A stretch of DNA of 10,081 nucleotides from Candidatus Nomurabacteria bacterium (GTDB taxonomy: Bacteria > Patescibacteriota > Minisyncoccia > Phycocordibacterales > CSBR16-119), in NCBI GenBank assembly GCA_007117675.1, contig SKGB01000021.1, positions 1 to 10,081 of the forward strand, read 5' to 3'. The translations under genes were made by a program, and so were the position numbers. The notes below the pieces were generated by a model, which was not told where the DNA came from, made no database searches, and saw only the letters and a list, made by a program, of their open reading frames with translations. Shown one piece after another: positions 1 through 7,121 of the stretch. Positions within the stretch are counted from its first letter, which is position 1, and every line of letters begins with the position of its first letter.

Positions 1-1501
1 CATTCCAAACAATGGGTTTATTAAAATTTTCAGACAACTGCACTCTTATTTCGTTAATATTTTGAAGAGCCCTGTCCGCTTGGACACTCAAGCGCTCAGT
101 GTTTTTTTTCTTGTCATAAATATACCGAATACCCATCTCTTCAGATAAACGAGAGGCATTCATATGGTTTATATTGAGCTCATAATTTAAATTTACTAAT
201 TCTAATTCACTATTTTTAGGACCAGAGACTTCCTCTTCTTTCTTGCGACTCAGTTCTTCAAGTATATTCTGAGCATTAGACGCCGAGAAATTTCTTATCC
301 CTTTCTCTTGAAGTTGTTGTGATATTTTTTTGTCATATAAATGCTCTTGTAGTACAACACCTTGCTTTGAAGTATTAAAAATTTCTTCCGCAAACTGCAT
401 CGCATAAAAAGAATTGTCTGTTGCGGTGTCAGATAACATATCTTTTAGATAAGTCTTCTCCTCCCCATCAACTTCTCCATTTATAATTTTTTCCAAACTA
501 TCCTTTCTAAACTTTACCGCATTAATACGTTGATCTAACATAGAAGACATGGAGTCAAGTCTCATTGAAGACTTATCATTACTTCTCCGCCAAAGATTAG
601 ATACCTGATCCTGATTCTCCTTCGTAAAATTCCTGAATTTTGATATAAAACCATCATTCTCATGTTTATATATGAAATCAAAAAATACACTATTGATGTC
701 TTGAAACTCTTGAAACTTCGCTTCCACCTCATTATACAAAGCTTCATTAGAATGATTTGTAAAAAAATCTTCAATATTTTCATACTCCTCTTCTTTATTT
801 TTATATTTTTCTTGAATTTTCGTGACATCTGAAGCGGTATAATATTCTCGCAAAGCATCATCTCCAAACTTCTCTCGAAGGGCATCAAAACCGTCTATAT
901 CACGATTATAGAAAACATATCGTCTCTCTGTCATATTTTGAGGTGCGCCAATTCTTTCTACCTCTTGTGTTATTTCAGAAAAAAGCTCGTATTTTGCTTG
1001 ATGCTCTTGTTCTTGTTGTTGTTTCTCCAATTCAGCCAAACCTTCCGGAGTCTTGTGGTACACTTCAGTACGCTTTTCTTGAAGACCTGCAATTTTCTCT
1101 TCCAATTCTTGAATCTGTTGACCCACCTCACCCTCTTGCGTTTTCAAACCCTCAAGAGCTTCATCATCTGCACCAAAAATCTCCTCCTTCACACCTTCCT
1201 CATTTAAGATATCTTCAGTTTCCTCAGAAGATTTTAACTCTTTAACCGCCTGTCGTTGCCCTGAAATATTTTCTAGACGCTCACCACGAACAGAAGCAAG
1301 ACGAGATTCAAGCTCTGCCTTTTCTTGCCTAAGTTTTTGAAGTTCAGAATCAATATCTTGCAATTCTTTTTGCACAGATTGTTTTTGCTGCTCTTCAAGC
1401 TCCAACTGTTTTTGTTCTTCAGCTTTTTTTTCTTCTTCTTTTTGCTGCTTAAGCAATCTTGCTTTTTCTACGGCAGATAATGCATTTGGGTCTTTATCCA
1501 T
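1..1501 (-). CDS. Large coiled-coil protein of unknown function, C-terminus cut by window edge
   Basis: An uninterrupted frame of 500 codons runs from an ATG at 1501 to the left edge, with no stop reached, so the protein continues outside the window. I do not recognise a family. Residues about 10-70 are extremely rich in Glu, Lys and Gln (for example KQQKEEEKKAEEQKQLELEE at 18-37). Residues 40-180 keep a heptad-like pattern broken near 95-120 by an acidic Glu/Asp stretch, so a long coiled coil is likely. Residues 190-500 are mixed charged and hydrophobic, probably helical. No cysteine, signal peptide or membrane segment is visible, so a soluble cytoplasmic protein is likely. It lies 89 bases after map, on the same strand, with its own promoter candidate. 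A structural, scaffold or effector role is possible, but the sequence does not decide it. Confidence 0.85.
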   Translation of the reverse strand, partial: MDKDPNALSAVEKARLLKQQKEEEKKAEEQKQLELEEQQKQSVQKELQDIDSELQKLRQEKAELESRLASVRGERLENISGQRQAVKELKSSEETEDILNEEGVKEEIFGADDEALEGLKTQEGEVGQQIQELEEKIAGLQEKRTEVYHKTPEGLAELEKQQQEQEHQAKYELFSEITQEVERIGAPQNMTERRYVFYNRDIDGFDALREKFGDDALREYYTASDVTKIQEKYKNKEEEYENIEDFFTNHSNEALYNEVEAKFQEFQDINSVFFDFIYKHENDGFISKFRNFTKENQDQVSNLWRRSNDKSSMRLDSMSSMLDQRINAVKFRKDSLEKIINGEVDGEEKTYLKDMLSDTATDNSFYAMQFAEEIFNTSKQGVVLQEHLYDKKISQQLQEKGIRNFSASNAQNILEELSRKKEEEVSGPKNSELELVNLNYELNINHMNASRLSEEMGIRYIYDKKKNTERLSVQADRALQNINEIRVQLSENFNKPIVWN

Positions 1502-1513
1502 ATAACATACAAG

Positions 1514-1543
1514 ACTATATTTATAATAGTTTTATTATATCAA
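1514..1543 (-). promoter_or_regulatory. Promoter candidate for the coiled-coil gene
   Basis: On the minus strand TTGATA (1543-1538) is separated by 18 bases from TATAGT (1519-1514), each one mismatch from the sigma-70 consensus. Transcription would begin near 1507, only about six bases before the ATG, giving an almost leaderless mRNA. A separate TATAAT at 1539-1534 lacks a good -35. The surrounding sequence is very AT-rich, so chance matches are possible. Confidence 0.4.
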
Positions 1544-1557
1544 TAAAAAATACCTTC

Positions 1558-1597
1558 AAAAAAAATAAAAACCACAAGACATTATGATTTTTATTTT
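1558..1597 (-). terminator. Possible weak AT-stem terminator after map
   Basis: A 10-base perfect inverted repeat of only A and T (1588-1597 with 1562-1571) encloses a 16-base loop and includes the map stop codon. A run of T on the minus strand follows (1565-1558). The missing GC pairs make it a weak hairpin, so some readthrough into the coiled-coil gene is plausible. Confidence 0.3.
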
Positions 1598-2355
1598 GTC
1601 AAAATGACTGGGCCTTGCTCTGTAATCGCAACAGTATGTTCAAAGTGAGCGGAAAGTGATCCATCATAGGTGACATAGGTATACTCGTCTTCAGTCACCG
1701 CAACTTCGTCACCTCCCAAGGTAAGCATGGGTTCAATAGCAATCACCATCCCCGGAACAAGTTTTTCTCCTGTTCCTGGTTTTCCATAGTTTGGAATATA
1801 CGGGTCTTCATGCACAGAATAGCCAACGCCGTGCCCTGCCAAGATTTTTACAATTCCATATCCGTGAGGTTTTACAAAACTCTCTATCGCATGACCAATA
1901 TCACCCACGGTATTGCCAGGCTGAGCAGCCTCTATTCCTTTCTCTAAAGCTTTTTTTGTTGCTTTAAGCAAAGCCTCAACCTTTTCAGAAACAAAACCCA
2001 CAGGGACAGTAATAGCCGAATCTGTGATGAGATTCTTATGCTCAACACCAAGGTCAAGAGAAACTATATCACCCTCTTCTAAAATAATATCTTCCAAGGG
2101 AATCCCGTGCACAACCTCGTCATTTACAGACACACACAAAGCAGCCGGATAAGGATACGAAACCCCTTCAGGAGTATAGTTGTAAAATGCTGGCCTCATA
2201 CCATACTCTTCAAGCATTGCACGCGCAAGAGTATCAAGCTCCATAGCAGACACACCCGGCTGAACAGCCTCTTGTAGAGTCTGCAAAATAAAAGCGTGAA
2301 CCTTTCCAGCTTCGCGCAAAATATCTATTTCTTCTTTTGTTTTTATATTAACCAT
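1591..2355 (-). CDS. map: Type I methionine aminopeptidase
   Basis: This gene encodes 254 residues of the M24A metallopeptidase that removes the initiator Met from nascent proteins in the cytoplasm. The five metal ligands expected for the family are all visible: Asp101 and Asp112, His175 in AGHGVG, Glu208 in AIEPM, and Glu239 in the AHFEH segment. The substrate-contacting histidines match His83 (NDEVVHGIP) and His182. There is no N-terminal zinc-finger extension, so it is the short bacterial type. I chose the ATG at 2355, which gives the normal N-terminus MVNIKTKEEI. A TTG 18 bases upstream would only add residues copied from the overlapping kinase gene. The ATG lies inside the end of that gene with an 8-base overlap, which implies translational coupling. 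In many bacteria map follows secY and adk, as it does here with one extra gene inserted. Confidence 0.97.
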   Translation of the reverse strand: MVNIKTKEEIDILREAGKVHAFILQTLQEAVQPGVSAMELDTLARAMLEEYGMRPAFYNYTPEGVSYPYPAALCVSVNDEVVHGIPLEDIILEEGDIVSLDLGVEHKNLITDSAITVPVGFVSEKVEALLKATKKALEKGIEAAQPGNTVGDIGHAIESFVKPHGYGIVKILAGHGVGYSVHEDPYIPNYGKPGTGEKLVPGMVIAIEPMLTLGGDEVAVTEDEYTYVTYDGSLSAHFEHTVAITEQGPVILTK

Positions 2356-3046
2356 ACATTCGTGTCCCTTCAAAATCTTTTCCTTCTATATATTTTTGAA
2401 GTGATGATAAATTTTCTCCATTGATAATAGCAACCTCAATATCATTTTTTTGTGCAAAACGAGACGCAACAGGATCAAAGGGTGAACTCATCCCTGGTGT
2501 CCACTCTTTTGGAATAATATCCAAATAACTAGACCAGTCCAGCTCCTCAAACTTTTTTGCATTGGAATCTTTGCGTGGGTCAGATTCATACACATAATCA
2601 ATATTAGAAAGATTAATGACACGAGAAGCTCCTAAATCTTTAGCAGCGATAACCGCCCCCATATCAGAACTGTTTCCCGGCTCATGCCCCGCCCCCACAA
2701 CCACAGGACTATCAATTTCCTCAAAAGGAAACGGGTGCCAGACCACTGCATCGTGGGCATAGTCTTCAAACAACATTCTCAAAAGTTGTGCATTTAGTCG
2801 AGTAGAATAAATACCCATCCAATCAATCGTCTGAGCAGAAAGGTCGGCAACCTCTCGCAAGGCATCTTGATACACTCGAGCTGTTTTTCCTCCGCCTGTA
2901 ATAATACAAAAACTGTATCCTTGTTCAACATAATTTTTTATAAGTGACACAAAATCACTTAAAAAAGAAATGTTTGGTTCTTGTGGAATCATAATAGAAC
3001 CACCCAACGATATAACAATTTTTTTATTATTACTCATAATACTCAT
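2348..3046 (-). CDS. pyrH: UMP kinase of archaeal type (amino acid kinase fold)
   Basis: This gene encodes 232 residues of the amino acid kinase superfamily and probably phosphorylates UMP to UDP with ATP in pyrimidine nucleotide synthesis. Visible motifs are the N-terminal KKIVISLGGS (8-16), the glycine-rich GGGKTAR (51-57), the helix containing STRLNAQLLR (81-90), GHEPGNSSD (120-128), the nucleotide-binding NLSNIDYVYESDPRKD (145-160) and PFDPVASR (189-196). Spelling and length fit the archaeal UMP kinase group (GGGKTAR, TRLNA, FDP-A) better than the usual bacterial PyrH, which reads GGGN-R at the second motif. The ATG at 3046 is five bases after the upstream kinase gene. A second ATG at 3037 is equally possible because neither has a Shine-Dalgarno sequence. 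Location between adk and map homologues is unusual. Substrate choice is inferred from the family. Confidence 0.85.
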   Translation of the reverse strand: MSIMSNNKKIVISLGGSIMIPQEPNISFLSDFVSLIKNYVEQGYSFCIITGGGKTARVYQDALREVADLSAQTIDWMGIYSTRLNAQLLRMLFEDYAHDAVVWHPFPFEEIDSPVVVGAGHEPGNSSDMGAVIAAKDLGASRVINLSNIDYVYESDPRKDSNAKKFEELDWSSYLDIIPKEWTPGMSSPFDPVASRFAQKNDIEVAIINGENLSSLQKYIEGKDFEGTRMYG

Positions 3047-3051
3047 AACAA

Positions 3052-3642
3052 TTATGATTGTAATCGAGAAATAATTTGCTCATGCACAGATTCGACTGTC
3101 TGTTCTCCATTGACTTCAATAAAAGTATAGTCAGGGTGCTCATGAAAATATGACATAGCAGGAACAACGTGCCACTCAAACCACGAAAGACGACTTTTGA
3201 TATATTCATCAGTGTCATCTTTTCGTCCTCTCTCTTTCATTCTTTTGAAAGACCAGTCATCAGAAACATTAATATAGACCACAACAGGATTTTTTTGATT
3301 GTAAAATTTAAGAGCCGAATCAAGAACAGGAGCCTCAGTTGTTCTTCGACACACACCATCAAGAATAAGGTTTTGAGTTCCGTCATACTGCTTGATAAAA
3401 GCATCGGTCCACAACCATACAGGCAAAAACACAGGAAGCAAGCCACCGTTATCCAAAACATTTTTTGTTAGTGATGCAGTGTGTGAGTTTGAGTTAATAA
3501 AATCACGAAAACCCTGCCCTGTTTCAATAAAAAGAGATTTTCTTTCACTGGTTTTTTCTAAATATTCACCAAGTAGTTTTGCTTGTGTTCCCTTACCAGA
3601 ACCTGATTTTCCAAAAAAAATAAATGTTTGTGGATTATTCAT
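3052..3642 (-). CDS. adk: Adenylate kinase-like nucleoside monophosphate kinase with minimal LID
   Basis: This gene encodes 196 residues of a P-loop kinase that should transfer phosphate from ATP to a nucleoside monophosphate, most likely AMP. The P-loop is GKSGSGKGTQ (11-20), with Ser where the family normally has Pro. The NMP-binding motif is TGQGFR (41-46), against the usual TGDMLR, and the next motif is LDGVCRR (94-100), against LDGFPR. The catalytic arginines appear kept: Arg134 and Arg138, Arg140 in RKDD, and Arg151. However, the LID between Arg138 and Arg140 is a single residue, shorter than even the short-LID kinases. The ATG at 3642 is preferred to an upstream TTG at 3669 because it directly precedes the first beta strand. 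The family and the position after secY support adk, but the altered AMP-site residues leave the exact substrate uncertain. Confidence 0.85.
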   Translation of the reverse strand: MNNPQTFIFFGKSGSGKGTQAKLLGEYLEKTSERKSLFIETGQGFRDFINSNSHTASLTKNVLDNGGLLPVFLPVWLWTDAFIKQYDGTQNLILDGVCRRTTEAPVLDSALKFYNQKNPVVVYINVSDDWSFKRMKERGRKDDTDEYIKSRLSWFEWHVVPAMSYFHEHPDYTFIEVNGEQTVESVHEQIISRLQS

Positions 3643-3668
3643 GTATATATTAGTTAAAGTTACACGCA

Positions 3669-3697
3669 ATTATAGCAAAAAACAACAAAAGCCACAA
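3669..3697 (-). promoter_or_regulatory. Extended -10 promoter for the adk-pyrH-map operon
   Basis: The minus strand reads TGCTATAAT (3677-3669), a perfect extended -10 element, with a poor -35 (TTGTGG, 3697-3692) at 17 bases. Transcription would start near 3662, about 20 bases before the kinase ATG. The TG element sits right at the end of the T-run of the preceding terminator hairpin, so termination and re-initiation share the same bases. Confidence 0.55.
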
Positions 3698-3718
3698 ATG
3701 CGGCTTTTGTTGTTTTTG
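3676..3718 (-). terminator. Intrinsic terminator after secY, possibly bidirectional
   Basis: A perfect 16-base inverted repeat (3702-3717 with 3678-3693) with an 8-base loop lies 11 bases after the secY stop. Its core contains GGC/GCC pairs and its ends are A/T runs. On the minus strand the stem finishes in a T-run, the normal layout of an intrinsic terminator. The plus strand also ends in T5, so it could work both ways, although no plus-strand gene is seen. Confidence 0.75.
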
Positions 3719-3727
3719 TACTGTATT

Positions 3728-4996
3728 TTAGTATTGCCTCATTGCAATCGCTCCATCAATTTTTTTCAAAAGATCAAGGATTACAGAAACTGCAATAAGT
3801 AGAGCAGTACCACCAATCGCAAGAGTTGCGATACCGGTAAGTTGCTGCATTAAAATCGGAAGAACAGCAACAAGCCCTAGGAACAAAGCCCCAAGGAAAG
3901 TTACTCGACTTACAATCTTCGAAATATACGCTGTGGTCGCTACTCCAGGGCGAATGCCTGGAATAAATGCTCCATTTTTTTGTAGGTTTGTCGCAACAGC
4001 TTCAGAATCAAAAGTAATTGCAGTATAAAAGTAAGTAAAACCAAATACAAGCAAGAAGTAAAAGATTGAATATACAGCTGTTGAATTCAAAAACCAATTC
4101 ATCGCCCCTACCAAAGAAACTGCAAACCCGCTTGTAGAATTAGCCAAGAAAGAGATAAGCAACTGTGGGAAAAGCAATATTGCAAGCGCAAAGATGATAG
4201 GCATCACACCCGCCATGTTAATACGAAGCGGTAGAAAACTATGAACAGTCCCAGCCCCGCTCCCCTGTCGAGAAGTATTTGCATACGTTGTTGGGACTAG
4301 ACGTTCAGCTTCTGAAACTAAAATCACACCAGCAACTACAACAATAGAAAGGGCAAGAAATCCAAGATACAAAGGAAGTTCAGCAACATCAAATATAAAA
4401 CTAAACTGTGAAATCTGACTTGGAAGTGCGGCAACGATACCCGCAAAAATCAAAAGCGAAACACCATTACCAATTCCATATTCTGAAATAAGCTCACCAA
4501 GCCATGTCAAGATAAGAGAACCAGCGGTAATAGCAGCGAGATTTGCAGCTGTTTGCAAAAATGTTGGGTTCACCAAGACACCTTGTTGTTGTAGTAACAT
4601 GATAAGTCCAAAACCTTGAACAAGCGCAAGAGGAATAGTAAGAACTCGAGAAATTTGAGTAAATCGCTCTCGTCCCATAGCCCCTTCCTCATGATACATA
4701 GACTTGAGCCGTGGACTCATAACCGTAAGCAGCTGCATGATAATAGAAGCGGTAATAAATGGCCCCACACCAAGCATTGCTAGAGAAAGAGTTGAAAGAC
4801 CCCCTCCAGAAAAGATATTGAGAAGTCCGAAAAATTGATTTCCTTGCAAGAGACTTTGTAGTTGAAATATATCAACTCCTGGAATTGGAATAGAAGCAAG
4901 CAATCGAAACGCAATCAAAACAAACAAAACAAAGAATATTTTTTTTCTGAGAGTTGAATCAGTAAATACTGTTTTTAATTTTTGCCAAAATGTCAT
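3728..4996 (-). CDS. secY: Protein translocase channel subunit SecY
   Basis: This gene encodes 422 residues, the normal size for SecY, the pore of the Sec translocon in the cytoplasmic membrane. About ten hydrophobic segments can be followed, beginning with residues 18-38 and ending near 380-410. Family landmarks are IPIPGVD (36-42), the plug and second-helix region NIFSGGGLS (60-68) followed by GPFITASIIMQLL, EYGIGNGVSLLIF (172-184), the cytosolic loop starting at ERLVP (221-225), and FIPGIRPG (334-341), whose Arg339 corresponds to the functionally important arginine of the fifth cytoplasmic loop. The loop around 226-242 (TYANTSRQGSGAGT) differs from the classical YAxR-type sequence and is longer in small residues. 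It is the last gene of the ribosomal operon, 52 bases after the L15 gene, and is followed by a clear terminator. No Shine-Dalgarno sequence precedes the ATG. Confidence 0.98.
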   Translation of the reverse strand: MTFWQKLKTVFTDSTLRKKIFFVLFVLIAFRLLASIPIPGVDIFQLQSLLQGNQFFGLLNIFSGGGLSTLSLAMLGVGPFITASIIMQLLTVMSPRLKSMYHEEGAMGRERFTQISRVLTIPLALVQGFGLIMLLQQQGVLVNPTFLQTAANLAAITAGSLILTWLGELISEYGIGNGVSLLIFAGIVAALPSQISQFSFIFDVAELPLYLGFLALSIVVVAGVILVSEAERLVPTTYANTSRQGSGAGTVHSFLPLRINMAGVMPIIFALAILLFPQLLISFLANSTSGFAVSLVGAMNWFLNSTAVYSIFYFLLVFGFTYFYTAITFDSEAVATNLQKNGAFIPGIRPGVATTAYISKIVSRVTFLGALFLGLVAVLPILMQQLTGIATLAIGGTALLIAVSVILDLLKKIDGAIAMRQY

Positions 4997-5048
4997 GATA
5001 TTAGTATATCACTCAACACACAATACAACATGTGTGCATCGTGTGTAT

Positions 5049-5498
5049 TTATGCTTTTAATTTCCCGCCTGCTGCTTGTATTTTTTCAATAGCAGTTTGA
5101 GACGCAGTACAACCAATAACCATAATCTTTTTTGTCAAATCTCCATTTGCAAGAATTTTTACATCTGGAATACGTCCCCCTTTTCTCGTAACAAAACCCT
5201 TTTCCACTAATACTTTTGGTGACACCAAACTGTTGTTGTCAAAAGTTTCCAGAGTTGCAAGAGTTACTATTGTTGGTTTTTGAGCGCTTGCGTTTACAGT
5301 TTGAGCTCGGTTTTTTCCGTGCCCTCGCAATTTTGGAATCTTTTTAATCATATCCCGATACGCAGGACGCCCTGCACCACTTGCGTGCTGCCCCTGACCT
5401 TTGTGACCTCGTCCTGAGGTTTTTCCACGAGTCCCTCCTCGACCTACGGTCTTTTTCTTTTTGTTAGGAGTTGCTCGTTTTAATTCATGAATTTGCAT
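5049..5498 (-). CDS. rplO: 50S ribosomal protein L15 (uL15)
   Basis: This gene encodes 149 residues, close to the family norm. L15 is a late-assembling large-subunit protein whose N-terminal arm penetrates 23S rRNA. The arm is visible as the basic, glycine-rich stretch at residues 13-45 (KKKKTVGRGGTRGKTSGRGH, then KGQGQHASGAGRPAY). The globular C-terminal part contains VLVEKGFV and ends in the family's typical AAGG-containing tail. It follows S5 after only 28 bases, with no L30 gene in that gap, and precedes secY. The ATG at 5498 starts with MQIHELKR, matching the usual beginning of L15. Upstream bases are almost pure A and T with no ribosome binding site. Confidence 0.97.
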   Translation of the reverse strand: MQIHELKRATPNKKKKTVGRGGTRGKTSGRGHKGQGQHASGAGRPAYRDMIKKIPKLRGHGKNRAQTVNASAQKPTIVTLATLETFDNNSLVSPKVLVEKGFVTRKGGRIPDVKILANGDLTKKIMVIGCTASQTAIEKIQAAGGKLKA

Positions 5499-5527
5499 AA
5501 TATTATAGTAAGGTAAAAATAATTTTT

Positions 5528-6199
5528 TTACGCTTGTTTCTTATCTGCAATAGTTTTTTCGACCTTTTTATTTTCTGCTGAAGCAACCTCATTATACGCA
5601 GGATTAATTTGAGAAAGCGCTTTAAAAGTTGCTCGAATATTATTGATTGGATTTTTACTTCGAGAAAAAACCTTAGCAGTAATATCTGTCATACCTGCAA
5701 GAATAAAGAGGTTTCGAAGAGAAGACCCCACCACAAGACCTTTGTCTTTGTTTGGAGAGATCCACACTCGTGAAGCATTGTATTTTGCCTCAACCTCATG
5801 TGGAATAGACATATTTTTTGTTCGAGGAATAGTAATCATGTTTTTCTTTGCGTCCTGCAAAGCTTTATTGATAGCAAGCGATGTGTCGTTTGATTTTCCT
5901 AAACCAAATCCAACACGACCCTTTTTATCACCAATAAGCATTGCAACAGAGAAAGAGAAACGTCGCCCTCCCGCCATCACACGTGTCACACGTCGAATAT
6001 TTACAAGTTTTTGATCGAACTCAGGTTTTGGTCGTTCTGAGAAACGTCCTTGACCCTGACCTCCTGGGCGCCGCCCTCCTGGTCGAGACTCAGACTGCTG
6101 ACCTCCTGGACGTCTACGAGTTGTTCGTGGAGCAAATTTCGGCGCACTAGTAGCGCTCACTGCTTCTACTTTATTTGATTGTGTATTTGTTTCAGTCAT
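5528..6199 (-). CDS. rpsE: 30S ribosomal protein S5 (uS5) with RPGG-rich N-terminal extension
   Basis: This gene encodes 223 residues, about 55 more than a typical bacterial S5. The conserved protein begins near residue 61 (FDQKLVNIRRVTRV). It includes the N-terminal double-stranded-RNA-binding-like domain with VMAGGRRFSF (74-83) and GDKKGRVGFGLGKSND (89-104), then the C-terminal domain with GLVVGSSLRNLFILAG (154-169) and NIRATFKAL. The first 60 residues are a low-complexity extension with Thr, Ser and Gln, then three RPGG units at about 30-33, 39-42 and 44-47, probably disordered and strongly basic. The C-terminus also has a Lys-rich tail. S5 contributes to decoding accuracy and lines the mRNA entry channel. 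The gene starts five bases after L18. Both the extension and the core share one uninterrupted frame and ATG. Confidence 0.97.
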   Translation of the reverse strand: MTETNTQSNKVEAVSATSAPKFAPRTTRRRPGGQQSESRPGGRRPGGQGQGRFSERPKPEFDQKLVNIRRVTRVMAGGRRFSFSVAMLIGDKKGRVGFGLGKSNDTSLAINKALQDAKKNMITIPRTKNMSIPHEVEAKYNASRVWISPNKDKGLVVGSSLRNLFILAGMTDITAKVFSRSKNPINNIRATFKALSQINPAYNEVASAENKKVEKTIADKKQA

Positions 6200-6204
6200 A
6201 TAAT

Positions 6205-6558
6205 TTAGAATTGAAGTCCCCCTTCTCGTGCGCTATCTGCCAAAATTTTTACTCGACCAATGTATTTGTATCCATTTCGGTCAAACACAACAGTTGTAAT
6301 ATTTTTTGCCTTTGCTTCTTTCGCAATAGCCTCCCCCACAGCTTGAGCACGTTCAGCTTTAGAACCAGAAGTCATTTTTCTATCAGATGCAGAAGCTAGT
6401 GTTGTTTGACTTGCGTCATCAATTAGCTGTGCATATATAAATTTGTTTGATCGGAACACTGACAATCTTGGTCGTTCAGCTATTCCTTGTACTTGCGAAC
6501 GAATTCGTTTTTTAATTCGGAAACGTTTAGCAAGTTTAAGATTTTTTAATAGTTTCAT
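6205..6558 (-). CDS. rplR: 50S ribosomal protein L18 (uL18)
   Basis: This gene encodes 117 residues, the standard length. L18 binds 5S rRNA and anchors it to the large subunit in the central protuberance. The basic N-terminal arm ([13 protein letters not shown], residues 11-23) leads into the signature [20 protein letters not shown] (29-48). The C-terminus is the classical [20 protein letters not shown] (92-111) followed by EGGLQF. The gene lies 28 bases after L6 and five bases before S5, in the usual spc order. The ATG at 6558 has no Shine-Dalgarno sequence in front. No anomaly in length or motif is visible. Confidence 0.97.
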   Translation of the reverse strand: MKLLKNLKLAKRFRIKKRIRSQVQGIAERPRLSVFRSNKFIYAQLIDDASQTTLASASDRKMTSGSKAERAQAVGEAIAKEAKAKNITTVVFDRNGYKYIGRVKILADSAREGGLQF

Positions 6559-6586
6559 AATATATCTTTATAATGAGACAAGAATA

Positions 6587-7117
6587 CTAAGATTTCTTAC
6601 CTTGCTTACGTCTGATAAATTCACCGTCATATCGAATACCTTTACCTTTATATGGTTCTGGCTTCTTCAATGCGCGAATCTTTGCAGCAAACTGCCCGAC
6701 ACTTTCTTTATTAATACCAGAAATGGTAATGGTGTTTTTTTCTACCGCAACTGAAATGTCCTCCGGCACCACAACATTAACCTCGTGAGAAAATCCCAAG
6801 TTTAGTGTTAGAGTATTTCCATTTAAAGCAACACGGAACCCTACCCCTTCTACAATAAGTTTCTTTTCATATGGAGTATTTACACCGTCTACCATGTTTT
6901 TAATATGTGACGCATATGTCCCCCACAACGCAAACGCAAAGTTTGAATCGTTAATTGGTTGTAATGTAATCTCAGAACCATTGATAGAAATCTCAACATC
7001 ATTTTTAAATGATCGTGAAAGTTCACCTTTTGGCCCCTTTACTGCAAGGTCCCCCTTTTCAAGAGTTACAGTTGTTCCTTCGGGTATTGTTATGATTTGT
7101 TTTCCTACTCGTGACAT
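6587..7117 (-). CDS. rplF: 50S ribosomal protein L6 (uL6)
   Basis: This gene encodes 176 residues, the usual size, with two related alpha/beta domains that bind 23S rRNA near the factor-binding site. The start MSRVGKQIITIPEG is typical of the family. WGTYASHIKNMVDGV (about 65-79) corresponds to the conserved first-domain helix, followed by EKKLIVEGVGFRV. The second domain ends with KKPEPYKGKGIRYDGE and the basic tail IRRKQGKKS. I chose the ATG at 7117, four bases after the S8 stop, because an upstream in-frame ATG at 7180 would only add 21 unrelated residues read from the S8 gene in another frame. The stop is TAG, whereas all neighbours in the operon use TAA. Confidence 0.97.
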   Translation of the reverse strand: MSRVGKQIITIPEGTTVTLEKGDLAVKGPKGELSRSFKNDVEISINGSEITLQPINDSNFAFALWGTYASHIKNMVDGVNTPYEKKLIVEGVGFRVALNGNTLTLNLGFSHEVNVVVPEDISVAVEKNTITISGINKESVGQFAAKIRALKKPEPYKGKGIRYDGEFIRRKQGKKS

Positions 7118-7121
7118 ATAA

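Noticed and set aside
562..888. A minus-strand 108-codon frame
   Set aside because: It lies in another frame inside the 500-codon coiled-coil gene and has a Lys, Ile and Met composition typical of a shadow frame.
938..1245. Plus-strand frames of about 90-100 codons
   Set aside because: They are antisense to the coiled-coil gene, mutually overlapping, and rich in Leu, Phe and Ser as expected from the complement of Glu/Lys-rich codons.
5017..5036. CACACA/TGTGTG hairpin between L15 and secY
   Set aside because: The stem has only six bases, no T-run follows, and the area is made of simple CA/TG repeats, so it was not called as a terminator.
5502..5507. TATAAT on the minus strand just before the L15 start
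   Set aside because: No -35 element lies at a suitable distance and the base composition makes it likely by chance; L15 is probably co-transcribed with S5.
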